From a virus: a stretch of DNA of 23,311 nt. Every line of letters begins with the position of its first letter. Position 1 is the stretch's first letter. The translations under genes were made by a program, and so were the position numbers. A model generated the notes under the pieces. It made no database searches. It saw nothing but the letters and a program-made list of their open reading frames with translations, and was not told where the DNA came from. Location: positions 1 to 23,311 of the IMG/VR virus record IMGVR_UViG_3300023301_000107. One strand, written 5' to 3'. Shown here piece by piece: positions 12,980-20,404 of the stretch.

Positions 12980-14219
12980 ATTTTGTAAGGCTTAAATTAG
13001 AATAATTAACTAAAGGTTCAGGGGATAAATATTTAACTTCTGGTATGTAAATACCCCAATCGTCTTTTAATGTTGGGAATACTTTCTTCATATCCTCGAT
13101 AAAATCTAATATATAATGGAAATATGGTTGCATAATTTTGGTTACCTCGTGTAGTCTATCTATTTCAATAGATGATACATTTTTACCTTCAGAAGTGGTT
13201 GATGGTTTTCTTGTTGGACTATAGTATAGTCCCGTACCTTCTTTCTGTAATTTTGATACAACCTTTCTTGACCATTCAAATGGGTTTTCTATACCTTGAA
13301 TCTCCATTAAGATACCAAAGTTTGTCATGTTGTTTCTATATTTCTCGTCTTTTCTAGCGTGACCATTGTAACTATGGTTACCATAAGTGTCTTCTACGGC
13401 AACGTATGCAGCATTGTTGTTTGTGCAGAATGAACGTAGAGATACGCCTTTATCCTCGTATTTTCTATATAATTTAAAATCGTAAGATACATCGATTAGT
13501 TTTTGGAAATGTTCTTGTGGTGCCTCGAACCTAACACCAATTTGGACTGATTTGGCTTCCGTTGGTAAATCATATTTTTCTGCTAATTTCTTACCAAAGT
13601 CTATGCCTGATTTACCTACACCAAATATTAATTCATCATATTCTAATGTTTTATTATTAAACCATTTCATACCTCCAGGTAATCCACCACTATCCATTTT
13701 TGCTACTTCAGGATAATATATTTTATTATCTTCAAAATCAATATCCGTTACTTTAGTTTCCCATATAAACTCTACACCTTTAGATTCTAAAAAATCGAAC
13801 CAATTTTTACCTATTTCATGTAGATAATCTGTTCCAACGTGCCATACAGGGAATAAACGTAAACCGAAATAAGGTTTAATGAAATCTGGTTCCTCTATTG
13901 GGTTTGAGCATTGTACTTCTTCTGGTTTAGGGTGAAAACGTTTAAAATTCTCGATTACCTGGTTCATCAACTCCATTGCTTTTTCATCACCACAATATTT
14001 TGATAATTGACCTCCGATTTCTGTGTGGTAAGTTAATTTACCATCAGACCAACCACCAGCTCCTAAAAAACCAGTCATTACATCGTCGTAAGGTCGATTA
14101 TATGGATTGTGTCCCATATCGATAATGGTAATTTTTCCATCAAAGTTATTGTCAACTAATTTTGTGGCAGCGTTTACACCCGCTACTCCAGCACCAATTA
14201 TTACTACGTTTTTTACCAT
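12876..14219 (-). CDS. FAD-dependent oxidoreductase/dehydrogenase (COG2509-like)
   Basis: A 447-residue flavoprotein. Residues 5-14 (VVIIGAGVAG) form the N-terminal Rossmann dinucleotide-binding motif. GAGGWSDGKL is near residues 53-62. QIGVRFEAP (about 242-250), SFCTNNNAAYVAVE, and SYNGHARKDEKYRNNMTNF (about 284-302) are features I link to the uncharacterised COG2509 FAD-dependent dehydrogenases. VGDALSARG at 420-428 is the C-terminal FAD-contacting motif. Length is normal, and all motifs are intact. Substrate and partner are unknown. The gene stands alone behind a near-perfect Bacteroidota-type promoter and is flanked by phage genes, so it looks like an auxiliary metabolic gene taken from a host. 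Its 3' end is the apparent source of a short duplication forming the start of the next gene. Confidence 0.88.
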   Translation of the reverse strand: MVKNVVIIGAGVAGVNAATKLVDNNFDGKITIIDMGHNPYNRPYDDVMTGFLGAGGWSDGKLTYHTEIGGQLSKYCGDEKAMELMNQVIENFKRFHPKPEEVQCSNPIEEPDFIKPYFGLRLFPVWHVGTDYLHEIGKNWFDFLESKGVEFIWETKVTDIDFEDNKIYYPEVAKMDSGGLPGGMKWFNNKTLEYDELIFGVGKSGIDFGKKLAEKYDLPTEAKSVQIGVRFEAPQEHFQKLIDVSYDFKLYRKYEDKGVSLRSFCTNNNAAYVAVEDTYGNHSYNGHARKDEKYRNNMTNFGILMEIQGIENPFEWSRKVVSKLQKEGTGLYYSPTRKPSTTSEGKNVSSIEIDRLHEVTKIMQPYFHYILDFIEDMKKVFPTLKDDWGIYIPEVKYLSPEPLVNYSNLSLTKYENVHFVGDALSARGITVSGAQGIYVAESISKEE

Positions 14220-14240
14220 TGTGTGTTTTTTATTAACTGT

Positions 14241-14272
14241 TAAATATACGAACTAAAAGTGGCAACTCCAAA
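14241..14272 (-). promoter_or_regulatory. Bacteroidota-type promoter for the oxidoreductase gene
   Basis: On the minus strand TTTG (14269-14272), a 20-nt spacer and TATATTTA (14241-14248), with TTCG directly before the -7 element. The spacing is exactly that of the Bacteroidota vegetative promoter. The expected transcript start is near 14234, giving a short A-rich leader before the ATG at 14219. GTGGC/GCCAC arms (14259-14263 and 14281-14285) surround the -33 element and could be an operator. Confidence 0.7.
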
Positions 14273-14367
14273 TTAGAAGCGCCACAGATGCTTATATTAT
14301 ATTTTAAATCGAATAGGCTATGAATCTATTCTATAAGTTTTTTTGTTTTTATTTTACCTTTTATTTA

Positions 14368-14397
14368 TTTTTATGTTATTTGTTTTTATGTTATTTG
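14368..14397. repeat. Two tandem 15-bp repeats
   Basis: TTTTTATGTTATTTG occurs twice back to back (14368-14382 and 14383-14397) and is followed by a degenerate third copy (TTTTTAATTGATGTTATC). It lies in the 279-nt gap between the two promoter candidates. It may bind a regulator or simply be slippage DNA. No ORF in this gap starts with ATG on the coding strand. Confidence 0.75.
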
Positions 14398-14424
14398 TTT
14401 TTAATTGATGTTATCTTTCTTTTA

Positions 14425-14456
14425 TAAAGATACGAAATTTTTCTTGGGTAGCCTAA
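14425..14456 (-). promoter_or_regulatory. Second promoter candidate upstream of the oxidoreductase gene
   Basis: On the minus strand TTAG (14453-14456), a 20-nt spacer and TATCTTTA (14425-14432), preceded by TTCG as in the nearer promoter. The -33 element differs from TTTG at one base. Transcripts from here would carry the tandem repeats in a leader of about 200 nt. Confidence 0.5.
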
Positions 14457-14483
14457 TTTTTATGTGGTTATTTTATATATGTT

Positions 14484-14492
14484 ATAAATATT
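14484..14492 (-). promoter_or_regulatory. Recurrent AATATTTAT junction motif
   Basis: The minus strand reads AATATTTATAAC just after the stop codon of the 541-aa gene, at the head of the long intergenic gap. Same motif as at other gene junctions; no -33 partner seen. Confidence 0.3.
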
Positions 14493-14498
14493 CTAAAT

Positions 14499-16124
14499 TT
14501 ATTTTACTTTAACAAACTTCCCATTTTGAAGTTCATAAACGTTTGAAGAAGCATTAGATTGGAATTTTGTCATCACTATAGCTTCATTATTTTTTATACC
14601 AAACATCTCTCTGTCTGCCCTATATGCTGATGTTAAGTATGGGTAATATTCTCCTTTAGGAATAGATGGAGGAATTTCATCATGTTGAGATGTTAATTCG
14701 TATGTATTGTTTCCTTTAGGTTTTAAATCGATTTTACCTTGTAAAATAATGTTAACATTATCTTTACTAAAACTTTCACCATACTTTGGACCATATATTA
14801 ATTTTTGAATAAGTTCTTTGTCCTCAATACGAGATATAAAACGGGATTTGTTAGGTAGACCTTCACCTATATTGTTTTCGTTTATCCATTTAGATAATGC
14901 TACATTAAAGGCTTTAACTTCTGGGTGGTCTTTGTACATTGTATATCCACTCCATCTGATGAAATCATTTGCCGAAGCACCTTTACCACCAGCTTTTTTA
15001 TGTGAAATAAAGACAACTGGATTACCTTTAATATCTATTAAGTTAAAATCAGATTTAGGTGATCCTTTTTGGGATTCTGCATCTATGATATTATTATATG
15101 TTTGATTTCCTACAGTAACATTTATAGGCTGTCCATTATTTTCTTCTTTTAATAAAGATATTTGGTCTTTAAGTAATTTTAGGTTATAGTCTTCTACTAT
15201 AGTCCCGGATCCTTGACCTCTACCACCAAAATCTGAGTTCTTTTGTAAGTCTTTAATAGAGTATTCTTTACCGGCATCGTCTTTAAAGAAGTTGAAGGAA
15301 TTGATATTGGTTGTGGATAGTTTTTTTATCTCATTTGAATCTCCATTAGAGAAGATATCAGCATGGTCAGGATTAATAAATTTAAGGGGAGTTGAATTAC
15401 CACCTACAAGTTCGAATGCAGATCCATTTTTTATTTTATCTGCTAATATTTGAAATCTAAAACCCCCACGCTTAGCTAAATCAAAAAAGGATAAAGCATT
15501 AAAATTATTTTCTTTTAATATTCTAAACCTAAGGAGTGGTTTTTTTATTTCTACGCTTTCTTTTAAAATTTTAAATTTAAGAGGTAAAGTACGAATTGGT
15601 TTTTCTACTTTTTTAACTTCAACTTCTTTAGTTTCTGCTAATTCTTCATCATCACCACCTTCATCTTCAGATGATATTCCATCTTCCTCAGTTTCTTTAG
15701 AGGCATCTGTAATATTTTCTTCTTCAACATCTGGGCCCTGTGAACCTGGAGGAGTACCTAAAGTAAGCAATTCAGCTATTGATTTTATAGCATATTCCTC
15801 TTCCCCTATGTTGAGTAAGTAATATTTTTTACCTGAGATTTTAGCTATGTAAGAATCTTTAGCATAAATAAGGTAAAAGTGTTGGCCGTTATGTAATAAT
15901 ATTTTGAATGTTGTTGGTTTAGGTGCCATTACATATATACCTGTAATATAATCTCGATAACTAGGAGTTAATAAGTCATCTAAGGTCCCATCTAGTGAAG
16001 GATATTTATTAAGGATGTATTCCATAGGATCATCCTCAAAAGAAATTACTTTATCTGCTTGAGATTGAATAAAATCTTCTACTTCTTGCTCGAGTAGTTG
16101 AATTAATTGGGTTTTATTTAACAT
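14499..16124 (-). CDS. Large protein with possible PD-(D/E)XK nuclease-like core and N-terminal targeting helix
   Basis: 541 residues. The N-terminal helix [12 protein letters not shown]12|Q fits the [L/I]-x-E pattern shared by neighbours. Residues 40-125 form a small domain. Residues 133-175 are an acidic linker. Three short repeats follow: PLKFKILKE (181-189), LLRFRILKE (197-205) and GFRFQILAD (221-229). The C-terminal half contains [23 protein letters not shown] (355-377), where Asp359 and the S-x-K at 374-376 could be a PD-(D/E)XK-like active site, then [15 protein letters not shown] associate this region with hypothetical proteins of aquatic T4-like phages; no function is proven. It overlaps the 386-aa gene by 11 nt and ends the long upstream operon. 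Confidence 0.8.
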   Translation of the reverse strand: MLNKTQLIQLLEQEVEDFIQSQADKVISFEDDPMEYILNKYPSLDGTLDDLLTPSYRDYITGIYVMAPKPTTFKILLHNGQHFYLIYAKDSYIAKISGKKYYLLNIGEEEYAIKSIAELLTLGTPPGSQGPDVEEENITDASKETEEDGISSEDEGGDDEELAETKEVEVKKVEKPIRTLPLKFKILKESVEIKKPLLRFRILKENNFNALSFFDLAKRGGFRFQILADKIKNGSAFELVGGNSTPLKFINPDHADIFSNGDSNEIKKLSTTNINSFNFFKDDAGKEYSIKDLQKNSDFGGRGQGSGTIVEDYNLKLLKDQISLLKEENNGQPINVTVGNQTYNNIIDAESQKGSPKSDFNLIDIKGNPVVFISHKKAGGKGASANDFIRWSGYTMYKDHPEVKAFNVALSKWINENNIGEGLPNKSRFISRIEDKELIQKLIYGPKYGESFSKDNVNIILQGKIDLKPKGNNTYELTSQHDEIPPSIPKGEYYPYLTSAYRADREMFGIKNNEAIVMTKFQSNASSNVYELQNGKFVKVK

Positions 16125-17274
16125 GCTTATCTAATAAATGAGATAATGTTATTTTAAATTCGGTTTCATCATCTACTTCTACTTTTTTCTCTTCCATAGA
16201 AGCTTTACCAACTCGACTTGGGTCTATTTTATATCCTCTAATTTCGTCATCTGTAAGTTTTCTACCTAGTGCTTTTTCAAAAGCTCTTATCATATCAACT
16301 TCGGTAGAAGCACCTGTTTTAAGTTGTCTAAGAACTCTAATTAGTTCTTGTTCAGAAAAATCATAATCGGTTTTAGTTTCAGATATTTCATTTACAGTAT
16401 CATATTCATCATCATTTCTTTCATTCCAAATATTTTTTAAACTAGCTACTGTACTTAGTGTAAGTTTACTTGGTAGGTTTAGGGTGCTTTTTGATATACT
16501 GTTTAGGTGAGTTTGTGCTTTTTGTTTAAATTCTTGATAAGAATCGCTAGATTTTGCTAATTTATGCAATGTACTCTGTCCGTGTACTTCTTCGCTTACT
16601 ATATTACCTTTGGTAGTTTCAGATATTGCTTTTTTAATTTCACCATCTTTATTATATATGTTTGTAACTTTTGTATCACCATTACCTTTATCATAAGATA
16701 CACTATATATAGGTCTATCCATTATGTCTGTTCCAGAGGCTGTAATAACAGCTGGGTGTCTTAGGTATGTTACTTTATCTCCTACTTTAAATTCTAATTT
16801 ATCTTCATAAATACTATTTTCAGCATTTAAAGATTTTGTTGGTTTGGGGAAAATAGAAATTGATGCTTCTCCCATAGAATCTATTTGTGCTACTTTTTGT
16901 TTACCATCTAAATAATCGAATGCTGAGCTAAGATATAGGTTGGCTTTAATAATCTTAGCCTGCCACCATTGTGGAAAATCTACTTCCCCAGGCATATTAT
17001 CGTACTTATCTAATTCTTTATATAACATTGAAGCCATCTTAGCGGCTCTATATAACTCAGACTTCAACATTGAGGGTTCATCATCTTGATGTCCCACATC
17101 TAAATCCTCAGTTTGGGTGGATTTTTTAATAGCAGCATCTCTAGCAGCCAGGTAATCATTCGAATCTATATCTCCATCTTTGTCTAGGTCTTTGCCTTTT
17201 TTCTCCATAGAGAGTTTAGAATAAGCACCTAATTGGTTTTCGATAATAAAATCTTTTAAATTGAATGGTTCCAT
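16114..17274 (-). CDS. Accessory/structural-region protein with EF-hand-type calcium loop
   Basis: 386 residues. The N-terminus [12 protein letters not shown]12|N fits the shared targeting-peptide pattern. Residues 29-40 ([12 protein letters not shown]) are a complete EF-hand/dockerin loop with Asp at positions 1, 3, 5 and 12 and Gly at 6. Residues about 70-125 form a helical segment ([19 protein letters not shown], then [19 protein letters not shown]) that I recognise from uncharacterised proteins of marine T4-like phages. [17 protein letters not shown] (from about 162) looks like an SH3-like small barrel. The C-terminal part is helical and charged ([19 protein letters not shown], with [10 protein letters not shown]). 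Function unknown; calcium binding is a fair inference. Leader carries the AATATTTATA motif. Confidence 0.8.
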   Translation of the reverse strand: MEPFNLKDFIIENQLGAYSKLSMEKKGKDLDKDGDIDSNDYLAARDAAIKKSTQTEDLDVGHQDDEPSMLKSELYRAAKMASMLYKELDKYDNMPGEVDFPQWWQAKIIKANLYLSSAFDYLDGKQKVAQIDSMGEASISIFPKPTKSLNAENSIYEDKLEFKVGDKVTYLRHPAVITASGTDIMDRPIYSVSYDKGNGDTKVTNIYNKDGEIKKAISETTKGNIVSEEVHGQSTLHKLAKSSDSYQEFKQKAQTHLNSISKSTLNLPSKLTLSTVASLKNIWNERNDDEYDTVNEISETKTDYDFSEQELIRVLRQLKTGASTEVDMIRAFEKALGRKLTDDEIRGYKIDPSRVGKASMEEKKVEVDDETEFKITLSHLLDKHVK

Positions 17275-17291
17275 TATTAGTATATTTTAAT

Positions 17292-17300
17292 ATAAATATT
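17292..17300 (-). promoter_or_regulatory. Recurrent AATATTTAT junction motif
   Basis: The minus strand reads AATATTTATATT at the stop of the 242-aa gene and 17 nt before the ATG at 17274. Same motif as at 4592, 6369, 8331, 11268 and 14484. Confidence 0.35.
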
Positions 17301-18027
17301 ATTTTTCTTTATTAATTTTATCTCCTGCGGATTTAGCAATTTTAAATGCTTTGCTACCTTTACGTGCTGGTTTTTCTCCTCTAGCTTGTTTTGCTCTAAT
17401 ATTTGCCCATAAACCTGGACGGTCTGCTTCGCTTATGCTTACTGTATCGTCTCTGTCATCATGATCTATGACATCTACCTTATATTTACCAAAACCTTTT
17501 GGATTATCTTTAACAAAATCTTGTAATTTAGATTTATTACCTTTTACAGAAATTTGATCTTGAAATACCCCTTTGAATTTAAAATCTAAGTCTGGGTATT
17601 TTGTTTGTAGTTGGGTTGTTAGTTTTTGTAAGGGTGATGTATTGTTATCTACTTCCTCATTCACATCTTCGGTATCATCCGCTATGATTTTTAAGATTTG
17701 GTTTAATATATCTGGGGTAAGGCCTGATGTTGTTCCAATTTGGGGTGAATGTCCTTTTTCTTCTTGAATACCTGCAAAACCACCATCAACTAACATAGTG
17801 TATAAATCTAATGCTCCTAAGGTAAACATATCTTCTATATGGTCTTTACCAAAATTATCTACTAGCACCTTATATACATTTTCAACTTGACCCATGTTTA
17901 GTGGAGGGGCTAGGTTTTCATTTAAAGTAGTGGGTGTTTTAGATAATTTATTAACCAATAAATTTTTTAAATTTTTATCTTCTAGCAGAAGTTCATGTAA
18001 AGCTTTTGTGATTTTACTTTTGTTCAT
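17299..18027 (-). CDS. Uncharacterised protein with basic C-terminal module
   Basis: 242 residues. N-terminal helix MNKSKITKALHELLLE16|D fits the shared [L/I]-x-E pattern. Residues 35-90 are a helical domain (MGQVENVYKVLVDNFGKDH, then GALDLYTMLVDGGFAGIQE). The middle (about 130-180) has alternating hydrophobics resembling a small alpha/beta domain (YPDLDFKFKGVFQDQISVKG). The C-terminus is a basic module, RPGLWANIRAKQARGEKPAR and then KGSKAFKIAK, of a type often found at the ends of aquatic phage proteins. No enzyme motif. It overlaps the cupin-like gene by 14 nt, implying translational coupling. Confidence 0.8.
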   Translation of the reverse strand: MNKSKITKALHELLLEDKNLKNLLVNKLSKTPTTLNENLAPPLNMGQVENVYKVLVDNFGKDHIEDMFTLGALDLYTMLVDGGFAGIQEEKGHSPQIGTTSGLTPDILNQILKIIADDTEDVNEEVDNNTSPLQKLTTQLQTKYPDLDFKFKGVFQDQISVKGNKSKLQDFVKDNPKGFGKYKVDVIDHDDRDDTVSISEADRPGLWANIRAKQARGEKPARKGSKAFKIAKSAGDKINKEK

Positions 18028-18274
18028 TTATAAGTATTTTTAAATGTCCTTTACCTTTTATTATTCTATGATATCTCCCTTCTTGTATAAATATACAATC
18101 ATTTATTGGTATAGGCAATTCATTGTCGAATTGTATTTGCCAGTCAGTATTTCCTATAGGAGTTATATATCGGTCACATCTATCTCGATGCCAAACTAAA
18201 TCGGCACTTTCTGTGTCATGTGAAAAATGTCTAACCTGATATCCAAGATATTCGTAATCTATGTATGCCGCCAT
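18014..18274 (-). CDS. Small cupin-like protein
   Basis: With the ATG at 18272-18274 the protein has 86 residues (MAAYIDYEYLGYQVRHF). This start is 1 nt after the stop of the 264-aa gene and is the better choice. A start at 18301 would add nine residues and overlap that gene by 26 nt. The sequence alternates short beta strands and contains WHRDR (H-x-D) and, some 40 residues later, RYHRIIKG. This spacing is reminiscent of cupin or double-stranded beta-helix proteins, where two His and one acidic residue hold a metal. Identity is tentative. Confidence 0.7.
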   Translation of the reverse strand: MAAYIDYEYLGYQVRHFSHDTESADLVWHRDRCDRYITPIGNTDWQIQFDNELPIPINDCIFIQEGRYHRIIKGKGHLKILINEQK

Positions 18275-18275
18275 C

Positions 18276-19070
18276 CTACCAAAACGTATTTTTATTAGCA
18301 CCCAAACCTAAGGCTTTGGCATAACGTGGAAGATTACATGACCAGTAACCTGCTGTAGTTCTATCTTTCTTCTTATCACAATTATGTCTAGCAGCAAAGG
18401 CATTGCGGGCATCTTTATTATTAATTTTTGCTCTTAACCCACCAGAACCGAATGATACTTTCTTAACTTTGTCTCCGTCTTTAACATAAACATAATAAGC
18501 TTTTGAACCTCCACGTTTGGGTTTGTTTAGTGAGACGTCTTTTCCTTTAAATTCTGCTTCTTCAATTTCTCCTCCATTTAACATAGGTATATCTAAAGCG
18601 ACTTCTTTCCCTTCAAATATACCATATTCTCCAATATCTGTATTACGTATTAAATATTTGTCATTTTCATTTAATTGTATAGCACCTTCATTAAACATCT
18701 CACGTACTTCAGCAAAAAATTCAATATATGATTTTGACCCTATACGATATACACATTCTGATATGTTGAGTTTGTTTTTAACATGAAATTCTAAACCAGC
18801 AGAAACTATTACTCCTTCATTAAGAATAATGCCTTCAGATGTTTGGGATATTTCTTTTTCTTTATAGGGAGCTAAATCTTTAAAACTAAATGACTTTGTT
18901 ATGCCCGTAGATTCTAACTTTACAGTATAAAAAGGGTGCTCTGCCATAGTTACTTTAGCCATATCCCCATCAACTGTGGTTACTTTATCTCCTAAAGAAA
19001 ACTTACTTATTGCTTTTGCAACTTTTTCTATAGTTTCTCTAAGAAAATATCGGAGTGTTAGTTGGTTCAT
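18276..19070 (-). CDS. Structural-region protein with SH3-like N-terminus and conserved cationic C-terminal domain
   Basis: 264 residues. The N-terminal helix MNQLTLRYFLRE12|T fits the shared targeting-peptide pattern. FSLGDKVTTVDGDMAKV (24-40) starts an SH3/KOW-like barrel, similar to the one in the 386-aa protein. The C-terminal domain (about 172-258) has GGSKAYYVYVKDGDKVKKV, then RNAFAARHNCDKKK and GYWSCNLPRYAKALGLG, a compact domain I know from several phage and algal-virus proteins (DUF5872-like). It has two Cys that could bind metal or form a disulfide. Function not established. A 76-nt gap separates it from the gene upstream. Confidence 0.8.
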   Translation of the reverse strand: MNQLTLRYFLRETIEKVAKAISKFSLGDKVTTVDGDMAKVTMAEHPFYTVKLESTGITKSFSFKDLAPYKEKEISQTSEGIILNEGVIVSAGLEFHVKNKLNISECVYRIGSKSYIEFFAEVREMFNEGAIQLNENDKYLIRNTDIGEYGIFEGKEVALDIPMLNGGEIEEAEFKGKDVSLNKPKRGGSKAYYVYVKDGDKVKKVSFGSGGLRAKINNKDARNAFAARHNCDKKKDRTTAGYWSCNLPRYAKALGLGANKNTFW

Positions 19071-19146
19071 AAACTATTTTATGTATGTTTATTAAAAAAT
19101 TTTACAATTACTTTATTTAAACTCTTCATTATTTACTTACCTACTT

Positions 19147-19791
19147 TTATTTCTTGTCGTCTTTCTTGTCAGTTTTTTTATCGTCCATTTTAGTATCGTC
19201 CTTAGAAGGCTTTTTCTTTTCTAAACGCAATCCTTCTTTTTCAAGACCACCTTTTAATCTTTCAATCATGGCCTCTACTTGAGTAAGTTTTTCAAGCATG
19301 CTATTGGATTTAGTTTGCATTGTTTCACGCATAGTAGGGTTAGCAGTGGCTTCTGCCATGTTCTTTTCGATAGAAGCTTTGATTTCATCAAGTGAACTTT
19401 CAAGAGTTTTAAGCTTATCTTTCCCCTTTTGATAGGTTTCTTTCATTTGGGTATCTCTAGCTTTTAATGCCTTTTTACCAGCACTTAAGGCTTGAACCCC
19501 TGTAGTAAAGGCTCCAATATATTCACCATCATTAATTAAAGATTGTAAAGATACTTCTTGAACAATACCCCCTTCTGCAGTTTCTTTATTAGGTTTTCTC
19601 ACAAGATAAATATTACCGTCTTTAGTAACTTTATCTTCAAAATCTAATGAGGCTTCCTCTAATTTAACTTTTTCAGTATAAGCCATATCTCCACTTGAAG
19701 CTTCTTCCTGGGACATATCTAATGCCATCCTTTCAGATAACCATTCAGATATATTTTCTTTAATGAGATTTTTTAATTCTTGTTTTTTCAT
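19147..19791 (-). CDS. Coiled-coil protein with charged tail and targeting-type N-terminus
   Basis: 214 residues. The N-terminus MKKQELKNLIKE12|NISEW fits the shared [L/I]-x-E pattern. A small beta-containing domain follows at about 45-85 (KVTKDGNIYLVRKPNKETA). Residues about 100-200 are long amphipathic helices (coiled coil). The last 20 residues are a low-complexity Lys/Asp tail (KKTDKKDDKK). No enzyme motif. A candidate internal head or scaffolding-type protein by composition, but that is inference. Confidence 0.78.
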   Translation of the reverse strand: MKKQELKNLIKENISEWLSERMALDMSQEEASSGDMAYTEKVKLEEASLDFEDKVTKDGNIYLVRKPNKETAEGGIVQEVSLQSLINDGEYIGAFTTGVQALSAGKKALKARDTQMKETYQKGKDKLKTLESSLDEIKASIEKNMAEATANPTMRETMQTKSNSMLEKLTQVEAMIERLKGGLEKEGLRLEKKKPSKDDTKMDDKKTDKKDDKK

Positions 19792-19811
19792 GGTATAAAA
19801 ATTATTCTATT

Positions 19812-19820
19812 ATAAATATG
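19812..19820 (-). promoter_or_regulatory. Junction motif variant CATATTTAT
   Basis: The minus strand reads CATATTTATAAT in the 37-nt gap before the ATG at 19791. It differs from the recurrent AATATTTAT motif by one base. Confidence 0.25.
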
Positions 19821-19828
19821 TATAGGTA

Positions 19829-20404
19829 TTATAATTCAATTTCCTTTAATTTTTTAATATTGTCTTTTAACATTTTAAGTACTTCAGGTGATACCTTACT
19901 TTTACTCCAATTTTCAATATCACCAGCTTCAGACATAAAAGTATCGTCATTGGCTGTAGCATATTCTTCTACAGCTTGTTCGTAATCTGTTAAAAAAGCA
20001 TTTTTATTCTGATTCATTATGTTTTTAGCATATGTTTCGTATTTACCTTCTATTCTTAATTTAGTTTCCATATCTATAACACAATCCGAACAAATTTTAT
20101 GGTATGACCACATTTTTTTATTTAGGGGTGTTGGTTTAAATGAACTATTACATGAAGGGCAAACAAGGGGTAGTTGAGTAAGTTCTCTTATTTTATCGTG
20201 TTTGGTGATGGTTTGTTTTAAGTTGTTTATTATAGTCCAACTTTTACCATTTTCTTCCCAAATATCACCTTCTTTATATGTTTCCTTTTTTTTCTCATAA
20301 CCTGTTTGGATGCGAGTAGTATTTGAGGTGTTACCTGAAATTATGTTTCGTGCTCTTTGTAGGTCTCTTTCAGTAAATTGTTTATTTAATTGAGTTTCTT
20401 TCAT
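19829..20404 (-). CDS. Zinc-ribbon protein of unknown function
   Basis: 191 residues. CPSC at 82-85 and CSDC at 105-108 form a four-cysteine zinc ribbon flanked by short strands. Before it, GDIWEENGKSWTIINNLKQ (46-64) looks like a small beta sheet. The C-terminal half is helical. Unlike most genes in this block, its N-terminus (MKETQLNKQFTERDLQRAR) does not fit the [L/I]-x-E pattern. The start overlaps the stop of the HAD gene by 4 nt (ATGA). I recall similar zinc-ribbon proteins in other T4-like phages, with no known role. Confidence 0.8.
   Translation of the reverse strand: MKETQLNKQFTERDLQRARNIISGNTSNTTRIQTGYEKKKETYKEGDIWEENGKSWTIINNLKQTITKHDKIRELTQLPLVCPSCNSSFKPTPLNKKMWSYHKICSDCVIDMETKLRIEGKYETYAKNIMNQNKNAFLTDYEQAVEEYATANDDTFMSEAGDIENWSKSKVSPEVLKMLKDNIKKLKEIEL

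Noticed and set aside
14286-14345. GAATAG/CTATTC inverted repeat as a terminator
   Set aside because: A 6-bp AT-rich stem with a 9-nt loop and no T-tract on the minus strand is too weak to call.
4592-17300. TATAAATA on the plus strand as classical T4 late promoters
   Set aside because: All supported genes are on the minus strand, so most copies would fire against them. Only the one at 11259-11266 is in the coding direction. The shared motif is reported instead as an unassigned junction element.
18275-18301. ATG at 18301 for the cupin-like gene
   Set aside because: It overlaps the end of the 264-aa gene by 26 nt, while the ATG at 18274 follows that stop by one base.
19829-20404. Including the zinc-ribbon protein in the targeting-peptide group
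   Set aside because: Its N-terminus has no hydrophobic [L/I]-x-E ending in the first 20 residues.
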